Shown here: one piece after another, positions 44,353 to 53,962 of the stretch
Layout of the letters: each line of letters opens with the position of its first letter
How positions within the stretch are numbered: position 1 is the stretch's first letter
Source: Orrella sp037026685
Lineage (GTDB): Bacteria; Pseudomonadota; Gammaproteobacteria; Burkholderiales; Burkholderiaceae_B
Length of the DNA: 64,000 nt
Reading direction: 5' to 3'
NCBI RefSeq assembly: GCF_037026685.1
Contig: NZ_JBANET010000017.1
Span: forward strand, 1-64,000
The notes under the pieces: model-generated
What the model was told of the DNA's origin: nothing
What the model saw: the letters and a program-made list of their open reading frames with translations, nothing else
Database searches by the model: none
Translations under genes and position numbers: made by a program

Positions 44353-44601
44353 TTATGCCTTGCGGCGCACCAGTCCCACGACGAACAGCACGATCAGGGC
44401 CCCGATGACCGAGGCGATCCAGCCCACCGGCTCGCCCGGCGCGTACAGGCCGGCCAGCTGGCCCAGCCAGCCCGCCACCAGGGCACCCACGATACCCAGC
44501 ACGGTGGTCAGGACCAGGCCCATCTTCTGCTCGCCGGGCATGATGGCCCGGGCGATCAGGCCCACGATAAAGCCCACGATGATCATGATGAGAATGTTCA
44601 T
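44353..44601 (-). CDS. GlsB/YeaQ/YmgE-family membrane protein
   Basis: A protein of 82 residues with three hydrophobic helices and the Gly-rich pattern of this family (IIVGFIVGLIARAIMPGEQ, GIVGALVAGWLGQL, SVIGALIVLFVVGLVRRK). Members are often called transglycosylase-associated proteins and are linked to general stress, but no enzymatic role is known. The ATG at 44601 is preceded by AAGGAGCAGC. The long upstream frame is intergenic. Confidence 0.9.
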   Translation of the reverse strand: MNILIMIIVGFIVGLIARAIMPGEQKMGLVLTTVLGIVGALVAGWLGQLAGLYAPGEPVGWIASVIGALIVLFVVGLVRRKA

Positions 44602-44787
44602 GCTGCTGCTCCTTGGTTGGCTGCCGGCCGTCTCCAGGCAGGACCCCGGCCAAAGGGGGCGCTCCCAGGAGGCGGCGTGGGGCGGATATTTGGGTATCGC
44701 ACGGGATGCGTGCCCGGTCGATGATAGCGAGGGCGCTCCCGCCTGCCTGTAACAATTCTGGCCGTGTTGTATACAGGCATCAGCCGG

Positions 44788-44878
44788 GCGCAGCGTGGGG
44801 GCATTTTTTGCCGCCGGGCCGCCCCAAGGCAAAAAGGCCCCCTCGGGGGGCAGCAAGCCGCAGGCGCAGCGTGGGGGC
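44788..44878 (+). repeat. GC-rich intergenic repeat, copy 2, with 15-base direct repeats
   Basis: GCGCAGCGTGGGGGC occurs at 44788-44802 and again at 44864-44878. Between them is GGGCCGCCCCAAGGCAAAAA followed by a CCCCCTC/GGGGGG hairpin, which matches the repeat near 10380-10415. It abuts the SCO1 stop. The rest of the 279-base gap (44602-44787) shows only a GTATAC-containing stretch. Confidence 0.6.
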
Positions 44879-44880
44879 TT

Positions 44881-45480
44881 TTACGAGGCCTGCGCCAGCA
44901 GCTGCTTGATGTCGCGGGTCAGCGCGTCCACCGACTCGGAATCCGAGGCAAGCAGGCGCGCCCGGCCCCGCTGGTCGAAGATATAGATGCCGCGGCTGTG
45001 CGTGACCTCGTATACGTCGGCATCGTCGCCGGGCCGGGGCTTTTCGATCTGGTAGGCCACCCGGTAGCGGCGCGCCAGGTCGGCCACCTGGCGCTCGGTG
45101 CCCGTCACGCCCAGGGCGTTGGGGCTGAAGGCATCGACGTAGGCCTGCAAGGTGTCGGGATCGTCGCGGTGGGGGTCGACGCTGACGAAAAGTATGCGCA
45201 CCTGTTCGGCCTGCGGGCCCAGGCGCGTCATGACTTCGTTCAACTGGGCCATGGTCGTGGGGCAGACGTCCGGGCAGCTGGCGTAGCCGAAGAACATCAG
45301 CACGGTCTTGCCCTGCACGTCGGCCTGGGTGACGGTGCGCCCGCCCGCGGCCGAGAGCGAGAAGCGCAGGTCGGGCACGTGTCCGCTGACGTCGTACAGC
45401 GTCCAGTCGCCCGAGTTGGGATTGCAGGCGGCCAGCGCCCAGACCAGCGCCAGCGCAGCCAGGCGGCGCAGCGTGCTCAC
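44881..45480 (-). CDS. SCO1/SenC copper chaperone lipoprotein
   Basis: A protein of 199 residues from a GTG start that yields a textbook lipoprotein signal (MSTLRRLAALALVWALAACN; lipobox LAAC). The thioredoxin-fold core has CPDVCPTTMAQL with the Cu-binding Cys pair, and the third ligand His lies in VTHSRGIYIFD. SCO proteins deliver copper to the CuA site of cytochrome c oxidase or act as thiol reductases. A longer start at 45540 overlapping the prlC stop would put 20 polar residues before the signal and is less likely. Confidence 0.9.
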   Translation of the reverse strand: MSTLRRLAALALVWALAACNPNSGDWTLYDVSGHVPDLRFSLSAAGGRTVTQADVQGKTVLMFFGYASCPDVCPTTMAQLNEVMTRLGPQAEQVRILFVSVDPHRDDPDTLQAYVDAFSPNALGVTGTERQVADLARRYRVAYQIEKPRPGDDADVYEVTHSRGIYIFDQRGRARLLASDSESVDALTRDIKQLLAQAS

Positions 45481-45536
45481 TGGGCTACCTTCGTGCTGCG
45501 CACTCCGGTATTCGCCCTTGGGGCGGCCCGGCGGGT

Positions 45537-47609
45537 TCATGCCGCCTCCGCCTGCTCTGTCAGGCCGCTGTGGCGCAGCAGCGCGTCGATGCTGGGCTCG
45601 CGGCCGCGAAAGGCCTTGAAGGAATCGGCCGCCGGACGCGTGCCGCCCACGGCCAGGATCTCGCGGCGAAAGCGCAGGCCGGTGTCGGCATCCAGCGTGC
45701 CGCCCGCGCCTTGCGCGGCTTCCTCGAAAGCGCTGTAGGCGTCGGCCGAGAGCACCTCGGCCCATTTGTAGCTGTAGTAGCCGGCGCCGTAGCCGCCGGC
45801 GAACAGGTGCGAGAACGCGTGCGGGAAGCGGTGCCAGTCCGGCGGGAATACCACCGCCACCTCCTGGCGCACCGTATCGAGCAGGGCCAGCACCTGGGCG
45901 ATGGCCTGCGGCTCGGCCGTCTCGTGCAGCAGGATGTCGAACAGCGAGAACTCGACCTGGCGCAGCATCTGCATGCCGCTTTGGAAGTTGCGCGCGGCCA
46001 GCAGCTTCTCGTAGAGCGCGCGCGGCAGCGGCTGGCCCGTCTCCACATGCTGCGAGAGCCGGTTCACCACGTCCCATTCCCAGCAGAAGTTCTCCATGAA
46101 CTGCGAGGGCAGCTCGATGGCGTCCCATTCGACGCTGGCGAAAGCCGAGGCGCCCGGCTCGTCCACCTCCGAGAGCAGCGCGTGCAGCGCATGGCCGGTT
46201 TCGTGAAAGAGGGTGATGACGTCGTCGTGGGTCAGCAAGGCGGGCTTGCCGCCTTGCGGCCGGGCGAAGTTGCAGGTCAGGTAGACCACCGGGGTCTGCA
46301 CCGAGCCGCCCAGCACGCGGCGGCTGCGCTCGCTGTCCACCCAGGCGCCGCCCTGCTTGCCGGCGCGCGCGTACAGGTCCAGGTACAGATAGCCCAGCAC
46401 CTGGCCTTGCGGGCTTTGCACCTGCACGCCGCGCACGTCCGGATGCCAGGCCGAAACCTCGTGATCGCGCAGGCGCACCTGGAACAGGCCTTCGATCACC
46501 TCGAACAGGCCCGACAGCACGCGCGGCTCGGTGAAATAGCGCTTGACCTCGTCGTCGGAATAATCGTAGCGGGCCTCACGCAGCCGTTCGGAGGCGAAGG
46601 CCATGTCCCAGGGCATGAGCGGGTCCAGGCCCAGCGTCCCGGCCGCAAAGGCGCGCAGTTCGGCCAGGTCCTTTTCAGCGTGAGGCCGGGCCCGGCGGGC
46701 CAGGTCGCGCAGGAAGCCGGCGACCTGCTGCGCATCGCGCGCCATGCGGGTCTGCAGCCGCAGCTCGGCATAGCTGGCGTAGCCCAGCAGCCGGGCCTCC
46801 TCGGCCCGCAGGGCCAGCAGCTCTTCGATCAGCGGCGAATTGTCCCAGCGCGGCTCGCCCTGCTCGGAGGCGATGGTGCCGTGCGCCCGGTACATCCGCT
46901 CGCGCAGCGCGCGGTTGCGCGCGTACTGCATCACGGGCAGGTAGCAGGGCATCTTCAGGCTGAGCTTCCAGCCCGGCTTGCCGTCCTGGGCGGCGGCGTC
47001 GCGGGCGGCGTCCTTCACGTCCTGGGGCAGGCCGTCCAGCTCGGCCTCGTCCTCGACCAAAAGCGACCAGCCGTCCACGCTGTCCAGCACGTTCTCGGAG
47101 AATTTCTGCGACACCTGCGCCTGCCGGTCGGACAGCTGCGCGTAGCGCTCGCGCGCCTGGCCCTGCAGCTCGACCCCGCTGAGCCGGAAGTCGCGCAGCG
47201 CCAGCTCGACGATGCGCCGGCGCACGTGCGGCCAGGCCGGGAAGTCCGGCGCCGCGGCCAGGCGCCGGTATTGGCGGTACAGCCCTTCGTGCAGCCCCAC
47301 CCAGGTCGAGAACTCGCTGACCTTGGGCAGCATGGCGTTGTAGGCCTCGCGCAGGGCAGGGGTGTTGACCACGGAATTGAGGTGGCCGGCCACCGACCAG
47401 GCGCGCCAGAGCTTCTCGGTGGCCGTATCCAGCGGCTGGACGATCGCTTCCCAGCTGGCCGGCAGGCCCGGGTCGGCCGCCGCCTCGACGGCCTGGCGCG
47501 CGGTCTGCAGCAAGGCCTCGATGGCCGGCTGGATGTGCCCGGGCTGGACCTGGGCATAGTCGATGAGGTCGGCCACCGGGGCCAGGAGCGGGTTGTCTTG
47601 CTGGGTCAT
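45537..47609 (-). CDS. prlC: Oligopeptidase A (M3 family metallopeptidase)
   Basis: Cytoplasmic zinc endopeptidase of 690 residues that degrades short peptides and cleaved signal peptides. The zinc motif is FHETGHALHALL near residue 470, with the third ligand in SVEWDAIELPSQFMENF. The start MTQQDNPLLAPVADLIDYAQ is typical. folD lies upstream in the same direction, 70 bases away. Confidence 0.96.
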   Translation of the reverse strand: MTQQDNPLLAPVADLIDYAQVQPGHIQPAIEALLQTARQAVEAAADPGLPASWEAIVQPLDTATEKLWRAWSVAGHLNSVVNTPALREAYNAMLPKVSEFSTWVGLHEGLYRQYRRLAAAPDFPAWPHVRRRIVELALRDFRLSGVELQGQARERYAQLSDRQAQVSQKFSENVLDSVDGWSLLVEDEAELDGLPQDVKDAARDAAAQDGKPGWKLSLKMPCYLPVMQYARNRALRERMYRAHGTIASEQGEPRWDNSPLIEELLALRAEEARLLGYASYAELRLQTRMARDAQQVAGFLRDLARRARPHAEKDLAELRAFAAGTLGLDPLMPWDMAFASERLREARYDYSDDEVKRYFTEPRVLSGLFEVIEGLFQVRLRDHEVSAWHPDVRGVQVQSPQGQVLGYLYLDLYARAGKQGGAWVDSERSRRVLGGSVQTPVVYLTCNFARPQGGKPALLTHDDVITLFHETGHALHALLSEVDEPGASAFASVEWDAIELPSQFMENFCWEWDVVNRLSQHVETGQPLPRALYEKLLAARNFQSGMQMLRQVEFSLFDILLHETAEPQAIAQVLALLDTVRQEVAVVFPPDWHRFPHAFSHLFAGGYGAGYYSYKWAEVLSADAYSAFEEAAQGAGGTLDADTGLRFRREILAVGGTRPAADSFKAFRGREPSIDALLRHSGLTEQAEAA

Positions 47610-47679
47610 GCGGATAGGCCTGCTTCGATGTTTCGTGAGGCATGGCGGCCAGCCGTGCCGGCCAGCCGCCTTCGGGGGG

Positions 47680-48552
47680 TCATGGGCTCAGGGCCGGCGC
47701 GCGGGCGGCCGCGCGTTCGGCCGCCTCCAGCGTATTGACCAGCAGCATGGCGATGGTCATGGGGCCCACGCCGCCCGGCACGGGCGTGATGGCGCCGGCG
47801 ACCTGCTGCGCCGAGGCGAAATCCACGTCGCCGCAAAGCTTGCCGTCGGCGCCGCGGTTGATGCCCACGTCGATCACCACGGCGCCGGGCTTGATCATGC
47901 CGCCGTCGACGATGCCGGGCCTGCCGGTGGCCACCACCAGCACGTCGGCGCGGCGGGTCTGGGCCGCCAGGTCGCGGGTCTTGGAATTGCACAGCGTGAC
48001 CGTGGCGCCGGCCGCCAGCAGCAGCATGGCCATGGGCTTGCCGACGATGTTGCTGGCGCCCACGATGACCGCCTCGGCGCCGCGCAGCGGCACCTGCTCG
48101 GCCTCCAGCATCTTCATCACGCCATACGGCGTGCAGGGGCGGAACAAGGGCTGGCCGGTCATCAGCAGGCCGGCGTTGCTTACGTGAAAGCCGTCCACGT
48201 CCTTCTCGGGCGCGATGGTCTCGATGACCCGATGGGCGTTCATGTGGCCGGGCAGCGGCAGCTGCACCAGGATGCCGTGGATGGCCGGGTCGGCGTTGAG
48301 CGCGCGCACCCGCTCGAGCAGCTCGTCCTCGCTCAGGCTGGCCGGATACTGCTCCATGACCGAATGCAGCCCGGCCTGCTCGCAGGCGCGCACCTTGTTG
48401 CGCACGTAGACCTGCGAGGCAGGGTCCTGGCCCACCAGCACCACGGCCAGGCCCGGGCGCACGCCCTGGCCGGCCAGCTGCGCGGCACGCTCGGCCACCT
48501 GGGCGCGAATGGTCTGGGACAGCTTTGCGCCGTCGATGATGCGAGCGGTCAC
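47680..48552 (-). CDS. folD: Methylenetetrahydrofolate dehydrogenase / cyclohydrolase
   Basis: Bifunctional folate enzyme interconverting methylene-, methenyl- and formyl-tetrahydrofolate. The 290 residues include the catalytic Lys in YVRNKVRACEQ, the folate-site loop GILVQLPLPGHMN, PCTPYGVMKML, the NADP fold GASNIVGKPMAMLLL and the C-terminal TPVPGGVGPMTIAMLL. The start is GTG. The FixJ-like regulator ends 28 bases upstream. Confidence 0.97.
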   Translation of the reverse strand: MTARIIDGAKLSQTIRAQVAERAAQLAGQGVRPGLAVVLVGQDPASQVYVRNKVRACEQAGLHSVMEQYPASLSEDELLERVRALNADPAIHGILVQLPLPGHMNAHRVIETIAPEKDVDGFHVSNAGLLMTGQPLFRPCTPYGVMKMLEAEQVPLRGAEAVIVGASNIVGKPMAMLLLAAGATVTLCNSKTRDLAAQTRRADVLVVATGRPGIVDGGMIKPGAVVIDVGINRGADGKLCGDVDFASAQQVAGAITPVPGGVGPMTIAMLLVNTLEAAERAAARAPALSP

Positions 48553-48580
48553 AGGCCTGCTCCGTGATGGGTACTGCGGC

Positions 48581-49207
48581 TCATGCGTGCGCCTCCGGCT
48601 TGGTCAATGCGACCTTCATCAAATCCGCCACCGTGGTGACCTCCAGTTTTTCCATGATATTGGCGCGATGCGCCTCCACCGTCTTGATGCTGATGCCCAG
48701 ATCGTCGGCGATCTGCTTGTTCAGCCGGCCGGCGACGATGCGCTCGAGCACCTGCTGCTCGCGCGCGGTCAGGCGGGCCAGCATGGCATCGTGCACGCGC
48801 CGGGCCTGGGCCTGGCTCACGCGCAGGTTGGCTTGTTCGAGCATGCGCGCCACGATCTCGCGCAGGTCCGATTCGTTGAAGGGTTTCTCCAGGAAGTCGA
48901 CCGCCCCTTTCTTCATGGTCGAGACCGCCATGGGCACGTCGCCGTGGCCGGTGATGAACACGATGGGCAGCGGCGCCTTGCGCGCGAGCAGCTGCTCCTG
49001 CAGCTCGAGCCCGCTCATGCCGGGCATGCGCACGTCGGCGATCAGCACGCCGACCTGGTCCGCGTCATACTCGGCCAGGAAGGTCTCGGCGCTGGCATAG
49101 GCCCGCACCCGGTAGCCGTTGGCTTCCAGGAGCCAGCGCAGCGAATCGCGCACGGCCTCATCGTCATCCACGATATAGACGGTGCTGGACGGGAAAGGCA
49201 TGTTCAT
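48581..49207 (-). CDS. FixJ-family response regulator
   Basis: A protein of 208 residues. The receiver domain has VYIVDDDEAV, the phospho-acceptor in VLIADVRMPGMSGLE and FLEKPFNE. The LuxR-type helix-turn-helix reads LTAREQQVLERIVAGRLNKQ and continues IADDLGISIKTVEAH. It is the partner of the kinase upstream, whose stop overlaps this start by four bases. Targets are unknown; aceE is the nearest divergent gene. Confidence 0.94.
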   Translation of the reverse strand: MNMPFPSSTVYIVDDDEAVRDSLRWLLEANGYRVRAYASAETFLAEYDADQVGVLIADVRMPGMSGLELQEQLLARKAPLPIVFITGHGDVPMAVSTMKKGAVDFLEKPFNESDLREIVARMLEQANLRVSQAQARRVHDAMLARLTAREQQVLERIVAGRLNKQIADDLGISIKTVEAHRANIMEKLEVTTVADLMKVALTKPEAHA

Positions 49208-50958
49208 GCGGGCAACTCCTCGGACTTATCGTGTGGGGCGGACGCTTGTGGCGTGGCGCACGGCAGAGTGAACCGGAAAATGGTACCGCCTGCGGGATTG
49301 GGTTGGGCCCACAGCCGGCCATGGTGGGATTCTATGATGGTGCGGCAGATGTTCAGCCCCATGCCCAGTCCTTCGGACTTGGTGCTGAAGAACGGTTCGA
49401 ACAGGCGTTCGGGATCGGCCAGGCCGTGGCCGGCGTCGATGACCGCGACCTCCAGCTGGTTCTCGTGCTGCTGCACGACCACCTGCAGGGTGTCCACGGC
49501 GCTGTTTTCCATGGCCTCCAGGCCGTTCTTGAGCAGGTTCAGCAGCACCTGCTCGATCAGGATGGGGTCGGCCAGCACCTCGGGCAAGCCCTCGGGCACC
49601 CGCTGCTCGATGGCGATGCGGCGCTTGCGCGCGTCGATCTCGGCAAAGCCCACCGCGTTGTCCAGGATGCGCTCGATGGAGACGGGCTGGCGGCGCGGCT
49701 CGCTGCGCTTGACGAACTCGCGGATGCGGCTGATGATCTTGCCGGCCCGCTCGGCCTGCGCCGCGGCCTTCTCCAGGGCCGGCAGCAGGCGCTCGGGATC
49801 GGCCACGCCGGCGCGGACCATGGCCACCGCGCCCATGCTGTAGTTGGCGATGGCCGTCAGCGGCTGGTTCAGCTCGTGCGCCAGCGAAGAAGCCATCTCG
49901 CCCATGGTGGTCAGGCGGCTGGTGAGCTGGATCTTCTCCTGCTGCACCCGCGAGGCTTCCTCGTGGTTGCGCCGCTCGGTGATGTCGCGCGCCACCTGCA
50001 GCCGCACCCGGCGCCCGTCGGTCCAGGCCAGCATGCGGTGATGCACCTCGAACCAGCGCTGCACCGAGGGGGCGAACACCTCCACCGACTCGTCGGTGAA
50101 ACGCCCGCGCCGGCCCGCCAGCAGTTCCTCGTGCCCGTCGGTCTGGGCGCCGAAGACGCGGCGGTAGGTGCGGTTGGCGAACAGCAGCTCCAGGCCGTCC
50201 TGGGTGTCGGCGGTGACGGAAATGGCGTCGTCCAGGCCTTCGAGCACCGTCATGAAGCGCTCGTGCGCGGCGGTCAGGGCCTCGCGGATGCGCTTGGGCT
50301 CGGTGATGTCGGTCATGGACGTCATCCAGCCGATCTGCTCGCCATTGGGGTCCAGCAGCGGCGAGACGTACATGCGGGCGGTAAAGCGCGAGCCGTCGCG
50401 CCGCTGCGACTCGACCTCCAGGCCGCTGCTGGGCGCGTTGCCCGACATCAGCAGGTCCAGGGTGTGCTGGTGCTGCTCGTACCTGCCGGGCACCCAATAA
50501 GGGAAGGGGGCGCTGCGCCCGATCAGGTCGGCCTCGTTCCAGCCTATCATGCGGCAGAAGGCCGGGTTCACGTAGGCGATGCGGCCTTCCATGTCCAGCA
50601 CGCGCATGCCGGTGGACATGGAGTTCTCCATGGCGCGCCGAAAGCTTGTCTCGGCGATCTGGGCCGCCTCGGCGTCCGAGCGGTAACGGGTATGGCGCCA
50701 TAGCGCCAGCAGGCTGATCACGATCACGCAGGACAGCGCCAGCACGACCCAGATCAGGCGCTGCTGGCGCAGCTCCTGGTCGATGGTGACGAACATGACG
50801 CTGTCGTCGTGGATGCGCTGCAGCCAGAAGAAGGCGCCCATCACGCACAGGTACAGCACCAGCACGACCATGGGGGTCAGCCAGTACCAGCCGCGCCGGC
50901 GCAGCCGGGCGTGGTCGTGGAATTGCGTGGCGATGAGGGACTTGGGAGCGGCGGCCAT
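49204..50958 (-). CDS. PAS-domain sensor histidine kinase (FixL/DctS-like)
   Basis: A protein of 584 residues with two N-terminal membrane helices (YWLTPMVVLVLYLCVMGAFF; LIWVVLALSCVIVISLLALW). A first PAS domain (near 105-225) contains GRIAYVNPAFCRMIGW, and a second PAS-like region is near 235-340. The transmitter has the H box SSLAHELNQPLTAIANY, the N box NLLKNGLEAM and the GLGMGLNI box. A haem-binding FixL His is not evident in either PAS domain, so oxygen sensing is not supported. It is divergent from aceE. Confidence 0.92.
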   Translation of the reverse strand: MAAAPKSLIATQFHDHARLRRRGWYWLTPMVVLVLYLCVMGAFFWLQRIHDDSVMFVTIDQELRQQRLIWVVLALSCVIVISLLALWRHTRYRSDAEAAQIAETSFRRAMENSMSTGMRVLDMEGRIAYVNPAFCRMIGWNEADLIGRSAPFPYWVPGRYEQHQHTLDLLMSGNAPSSGLEVESQRRDGSRFTARMYVSPLLDPNGEQIGWMTSMTDITEPKRIREALTAAHERFMTVLEGLDDAISVTADTQDGLELLFANRTYRRVFGAQTDGHEELLAGRRGRFTDESVEVFAPSVQRWFEVHHRMLAWTDGRRVRLQVARDITERRNHEEASRVQQEKIQLTSRLTTMGEMASSLAHELNQPLTAIANYSMGAVAMVRAGVADPERLLPALEKAAAQAERAGKIISRIREFVKRSEPRRQPVSIERILDNAVGFAEIDARKRRIAIEQRVPEGLPEVLADPILIEQVLLNLLKNGLEAMENSAVDTLQVVVQQHENQLEVAVIDAGHGLADPERLFEPFFSTKSEGLGMGLNICRTIIESHHGRLWAQPNPAGGTIFRFTLPCATPQASAPHDKSEELPA

Positions 50959-51031
50959 GGACGACCTGTAGTAAGACGGACTTATTTTAGACGCTTGCGG
51001 CGGATGTCCCGCCGGCTGAATGATAGCTGAA

Positions 51032-51046
51032 TTTCATATCATGAAA
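51032..51046. promoter_or_regulatory. Inverted repeat in the aceE control region
   Basis: TTTCAT-ATC-ATGAAA is a perfect six-base inverted repeat about 190 bases before aceE and 74 bases before the divergent kinase gene. The surroundings are strikingly AT-rich for this genome. It is a plausible operator for a dimeric repressor or activator; no matching family is recognised. Confidence 0.4.
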
Positions 51047-51072
51047 ATACATATCGTAAAGTGGAATTTCGC

Positions 51073-51102
51073 TTGCCCCGCTTCGCGTTCCATCCCTAGA
51101 AT
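51073..51102 (+). promoter_or_regulatory. Possible aceE promoter
   Basis: TTGCCC (51073-51078) and TAGAAT (51097-51102) lie 18 bases apart, leaving a leader of about 125 bases before the aceE start. Assigned from motif fit only. Confidence 0.35.
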
Positions 51103-51235
51103 GCCGGGATAAGTCCTCCCCATCCCCCAGCCGTAAACTGATACAGACAAACGGGTCGGCCCGGCTAACCGGGGACTTGAGTCTGCCCGGCCCCCGCGCC
51201 TGGCACGGTCGCGAAACCCCATTGGAGACACGCTG

Positions 51236-53947
51236 ATGTCCTCTTTCGCCCTTAACGGCGGCGCCTTGTCCGCCGCCAACGACGAAGACACCCTGGAAAC
51301 CCAGGAATGGCTCGATGCCCTTTCCGCCGTGCTGGACCGCGAAGGCCCGCAGCGCGCGCACTACCTGCTCGAGCGCCTGATCGACCAGGCCCGCCGGTCC
51401 GGGGCGCACATCCCGTTCTCGCCCAACACCGCCTACGTCAACACCATTCCTCCCGCGCTCGAGCCCGCCCACCCGGGCAACCTGGAGCTCGAGTCGCGCA
51501 TCCGCTCCTATGTGCGCTGGAACGCCATGGCCATGGTGGTCAAGGCCAACAAGCACGAGACGCCCGACGGCGGCGGCCTGGGCGGGCACATCGCCTCGTT
51601 CGCCTCGCTGGCGACCATGATCGGCTGCGGCCAGAACCATTTCTGGCATGCCGAGACCGAAGAGCACGGCGGCGACCTGGTGTATTTCCAGGGCCATACC
51701 TCGCCGGGCATGTACGGCCGCGCCTATCTCGAAGGCCGCCTGACCGAGGAGCAGCTGGACAAGTTCCGCCAGGAAGTGGACGGCCGTGGCCTGTCCTCGT
51801 ATCCGCATCCCAAGCTGATGCCCGAGTTCTGGCAGTTCCCCACCGTCTCCATGGGCCTGGGACCCATCATGGCGATCTACCAGGCGCGCTTCCTGAAGTA
51901 CCTGCACGCCCGCGGCATTGCCGACACCAGCCGCCGCAAGGTCTGGGTGTTCTGCGGCGACGGCGAGATGGACGAGCCCGAATCGCTGGGCGCGATCTCG
52001 CTGGCCGCGCGCGAAAAGCTGGACAACCTGATCTTCGTGGTCAACTGCAACCTGCAGCGCCTGGACGGCCCGGTGCGCGGCAACGGCAAGATCATCCAGG
52101 AGTTGGAAGGCGACTTCCGCGGCGCGGGCTGGAACGTCATCAAGCTGATCTGGGGCGGCTACTGGGATCCGCTGCTGGCCCATGACAAGGAAGGCATCCT
52201 GCGCCAGATCATGGAAGAGACCGTCGATGGCGAATACCAGGCCTACAAGGCCAACGACGGCAAGTTCGTGCGCGAAAACTTCTTCGGCAAGCATCCGAAG
52301 CTGCTGGAAATGGTCTCGCGCATGAGCGACGAGGACATCTGGCGCCTGAACCGCGGCGGCCACGACCCGCACAAGGTCTATGCCGCCTTCGATGCGGCCA
52401 CCCGCCACGCCGGCCAGCCCACCGTCATCCTGGCCAAGACCATCAAGGGCTACGGCCTGGGCCGCGTCGGCCAGGCCAAGAACCCCACCCACCAGCAGAA
52501 GAAGCTGGACATCGATGCGATCCGCGAATTCCGCGACCGCTTCGCCATCCCCATCCCGGACGACCAGCTCGAGAAGCTGCCGTACTACAAGCCGGCCGAC
52601 GATGCGCCGGAAATGAAGTACATGCACGAGCGGCGCAAGGCGCTGGGCGGCTACCTGCCCAAGCGCCGCACCAAGGCTGACGAGCAGCTCAAGGTGCCCA
52701 CGCTGGAAGCCTTCAAGCCGGTGCTCGAGCCTACCTCCGAGGGCCGCGAGATCTCCACCACCCAGGCTTTCGTGCGCACGCTCAACCAGATCCTGCGCGA
52801 CAAGCAGATCGGCCCGCGCGTGGTGCCCATCCTGGCTGACGAGTCGCGCACCTTCGGCATGGAAGGCCTGTTCCGCCAGATCGGCATCTATGCGCCCGAA
52901 GGCCAGAAGTACGTGCCGGTGGACAAGGACCAGGTCATGTACTACAAGGAGTCGGCCAACGGCCAGCTCCTGCAGGAAGGCATCAACGAAGCGGGCGCCA
53001 TGAGCTCGTGGATCGCGGCGGCGACGTCCTACTCGTCGAACAACCGCATCATGATCCCGTTCTTCATCTATTACTCGATGTTCGGCTTCCAGCGCATCGG
53101 TGACCTGGCCTGGGCGGCCGGCGACATGCGCGCGCGCGGCTTCCTGCTGGGCGGCACCGCCGGGCGCACCACGCTCAACGGCGAAGGCCTGCAGCACGAG
53201 GACGGCCACAGCCACATCCTGGCCTCGACCATCCCGAACTGCATCTCCTACGACCCGACCTTCGCGCACGAAGTGGCCGTCATCATCCAGCATGGCTTGA
53301 AGCGCATGGTCGAGGACCAGGAAGACGTCTACTACTACCTGACGCTGATGAACGAGAACTATCCCCATCCCGGCCTGCATGCCGGCGACGAGGAAGGCAT
53401 CATCCGCGGCATGTACAAGCTCAAGAGCCACGGCAAGGGCAAGCAGCGCGTGCAGCTGCTGGGCTCGGGCACCATCCTGCGCGAAGTCATGGCGGCGCAG
53501 GAACTGCTCGAGGACGACTGGGGCATCGCCTCGGACGTCTGGTCGGTCACCAGCTTCACCGAGCTGCGCCGCGACGGCCTGGACGCCGAGCGCCATGCGC
53601 TGCTCAACCCCACCGACAAGAAGGCGCCGGTGCCCTACGTGACGGCCCAGCTGGAAAAGACCGACGGCCCGGTGATCGCCTCGACCGACTACATGAAGCT
53701 GTTCGCCGACCAGATCCGTCCCTTCATCCCCAAGGGCCGCAGCTACAAGGTGCTGGGCACCGACGGCTACGGCCGCTCGGACTTCCGCGCCAAGCTGCGC
53801 GAGCACTTCGAGGTGGACCGCCGTTTCGTCGTCGTGGCCGCGCTCAAGGCCCTGGCCGACGAGGGCAGCCTGCCGCATGCCAAGGTGGCCGAAGCCATCA
53901 AGAAGTACGGCATCGATCCGAACAAAGCCAACCCGCAATACGCCTGA
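51236..53947 (+). CDS. aceE: Pyruvate dehydrogenase E1 component (homodimeric)
   Basis: Thiamine-diphosphate enzyme that decarboxylates pyruvate and acetylates the lipoyl groups of E2. The 903 residues are normal for the homodimeric type. The thiamine-binding motif runs from VFCGDGEMDEPESLGAI to the Asn-containing NLIFVVNCNLQRLDGP near residues 237-282, and the transketolase-like second half includes DESRTFGMEGLFRQ. The N-terminus shows DALSAVLDREGPQRAHYLLE, typical of AceE. It is followed by aceF and lpdA. Confidence 0.98.
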   Translation: MSSFALNGGALSAANDEDTLETQEWLDALSAVLDREGPQRAHYLLERLIDQARRSGAHIPFSPNTAYVNTIPPALEPAHPGNLELESRIRSYVRWNAMAMVVKANKHETPDGGGLGGHIASFASLATMIGCGQNHFWHAETEEHGGDLVYFQGHTSPGMYGRAYLEGRLTEEQLDKFRQEVDGRGLSSYPHPKLMPEFWQFPTVSMGLGPIMAIYQARFLKYLHARGIADTSRRKVWVFCGDGEMDEPESLGAISLAAREKLDNLIFVVNCNLQRLDGPVRGNGKIIQELEGDFRGAGWNVIKLIWGGYWDPLLAHDKEGILRQIMEETVDGEYQAYKANDGKFVRENFFGKHPKLLEMVSRMSDEDIWRLNRGGHDPHKVYAAFDAATRHAGQPTVILAKTIKGYGLGRVGQAKNPTHQQKKLDIDAIREFRDRFAIPIPDDQLEKLPYYKPADDAPEMKYMHERRKALGGYLPKRRTKADEQLKVPTLEAFKPVLEPTSEGREISTTQAFVRTLNQILRDKQIGPRVVPILADESRTFGMEGLFRQIGIYAPEGQKYVPVDKDQVMYYKESANGQLLQEGINEAGAMSSWIAAATSYSSNNRIMIPFFIYYSMFGFQRIGDLAWAAGDMRARGFLLGGTAGRTTLNGEGLQHEDGHSHILASTIPNCISYDPTFAHEVAVIIQHGLKRMVEDQEDVYYYLTLMNENYPHPGLHAGDEEGIIRGMYKLKSHGKGKQRVQLLGSGTILREVMAAQELLEDDWGIASDVWSVTSFTELRRDGLDAERHALLNPTDKKAPVPYVTAQLEKTDGPVIASTDYMKLFADQIRPFIPKGRSYKVLGTDGYGRSDFRAKLREHFEVDRRFVVVAALKALADEGSLPHAKVAEAIKKYGIDPNKANPQYA

Positions 53948-53962
53948 CCGAGGGTGCCAGAC

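Noticed and set aside
49204..50958. Calling the kinase FixL and its partner FixJ
   Set aside because: No haem-binding PAS His is evident and no nitrogen-fixation or oxygen-response genes lie nearby, so only family-level names are used.
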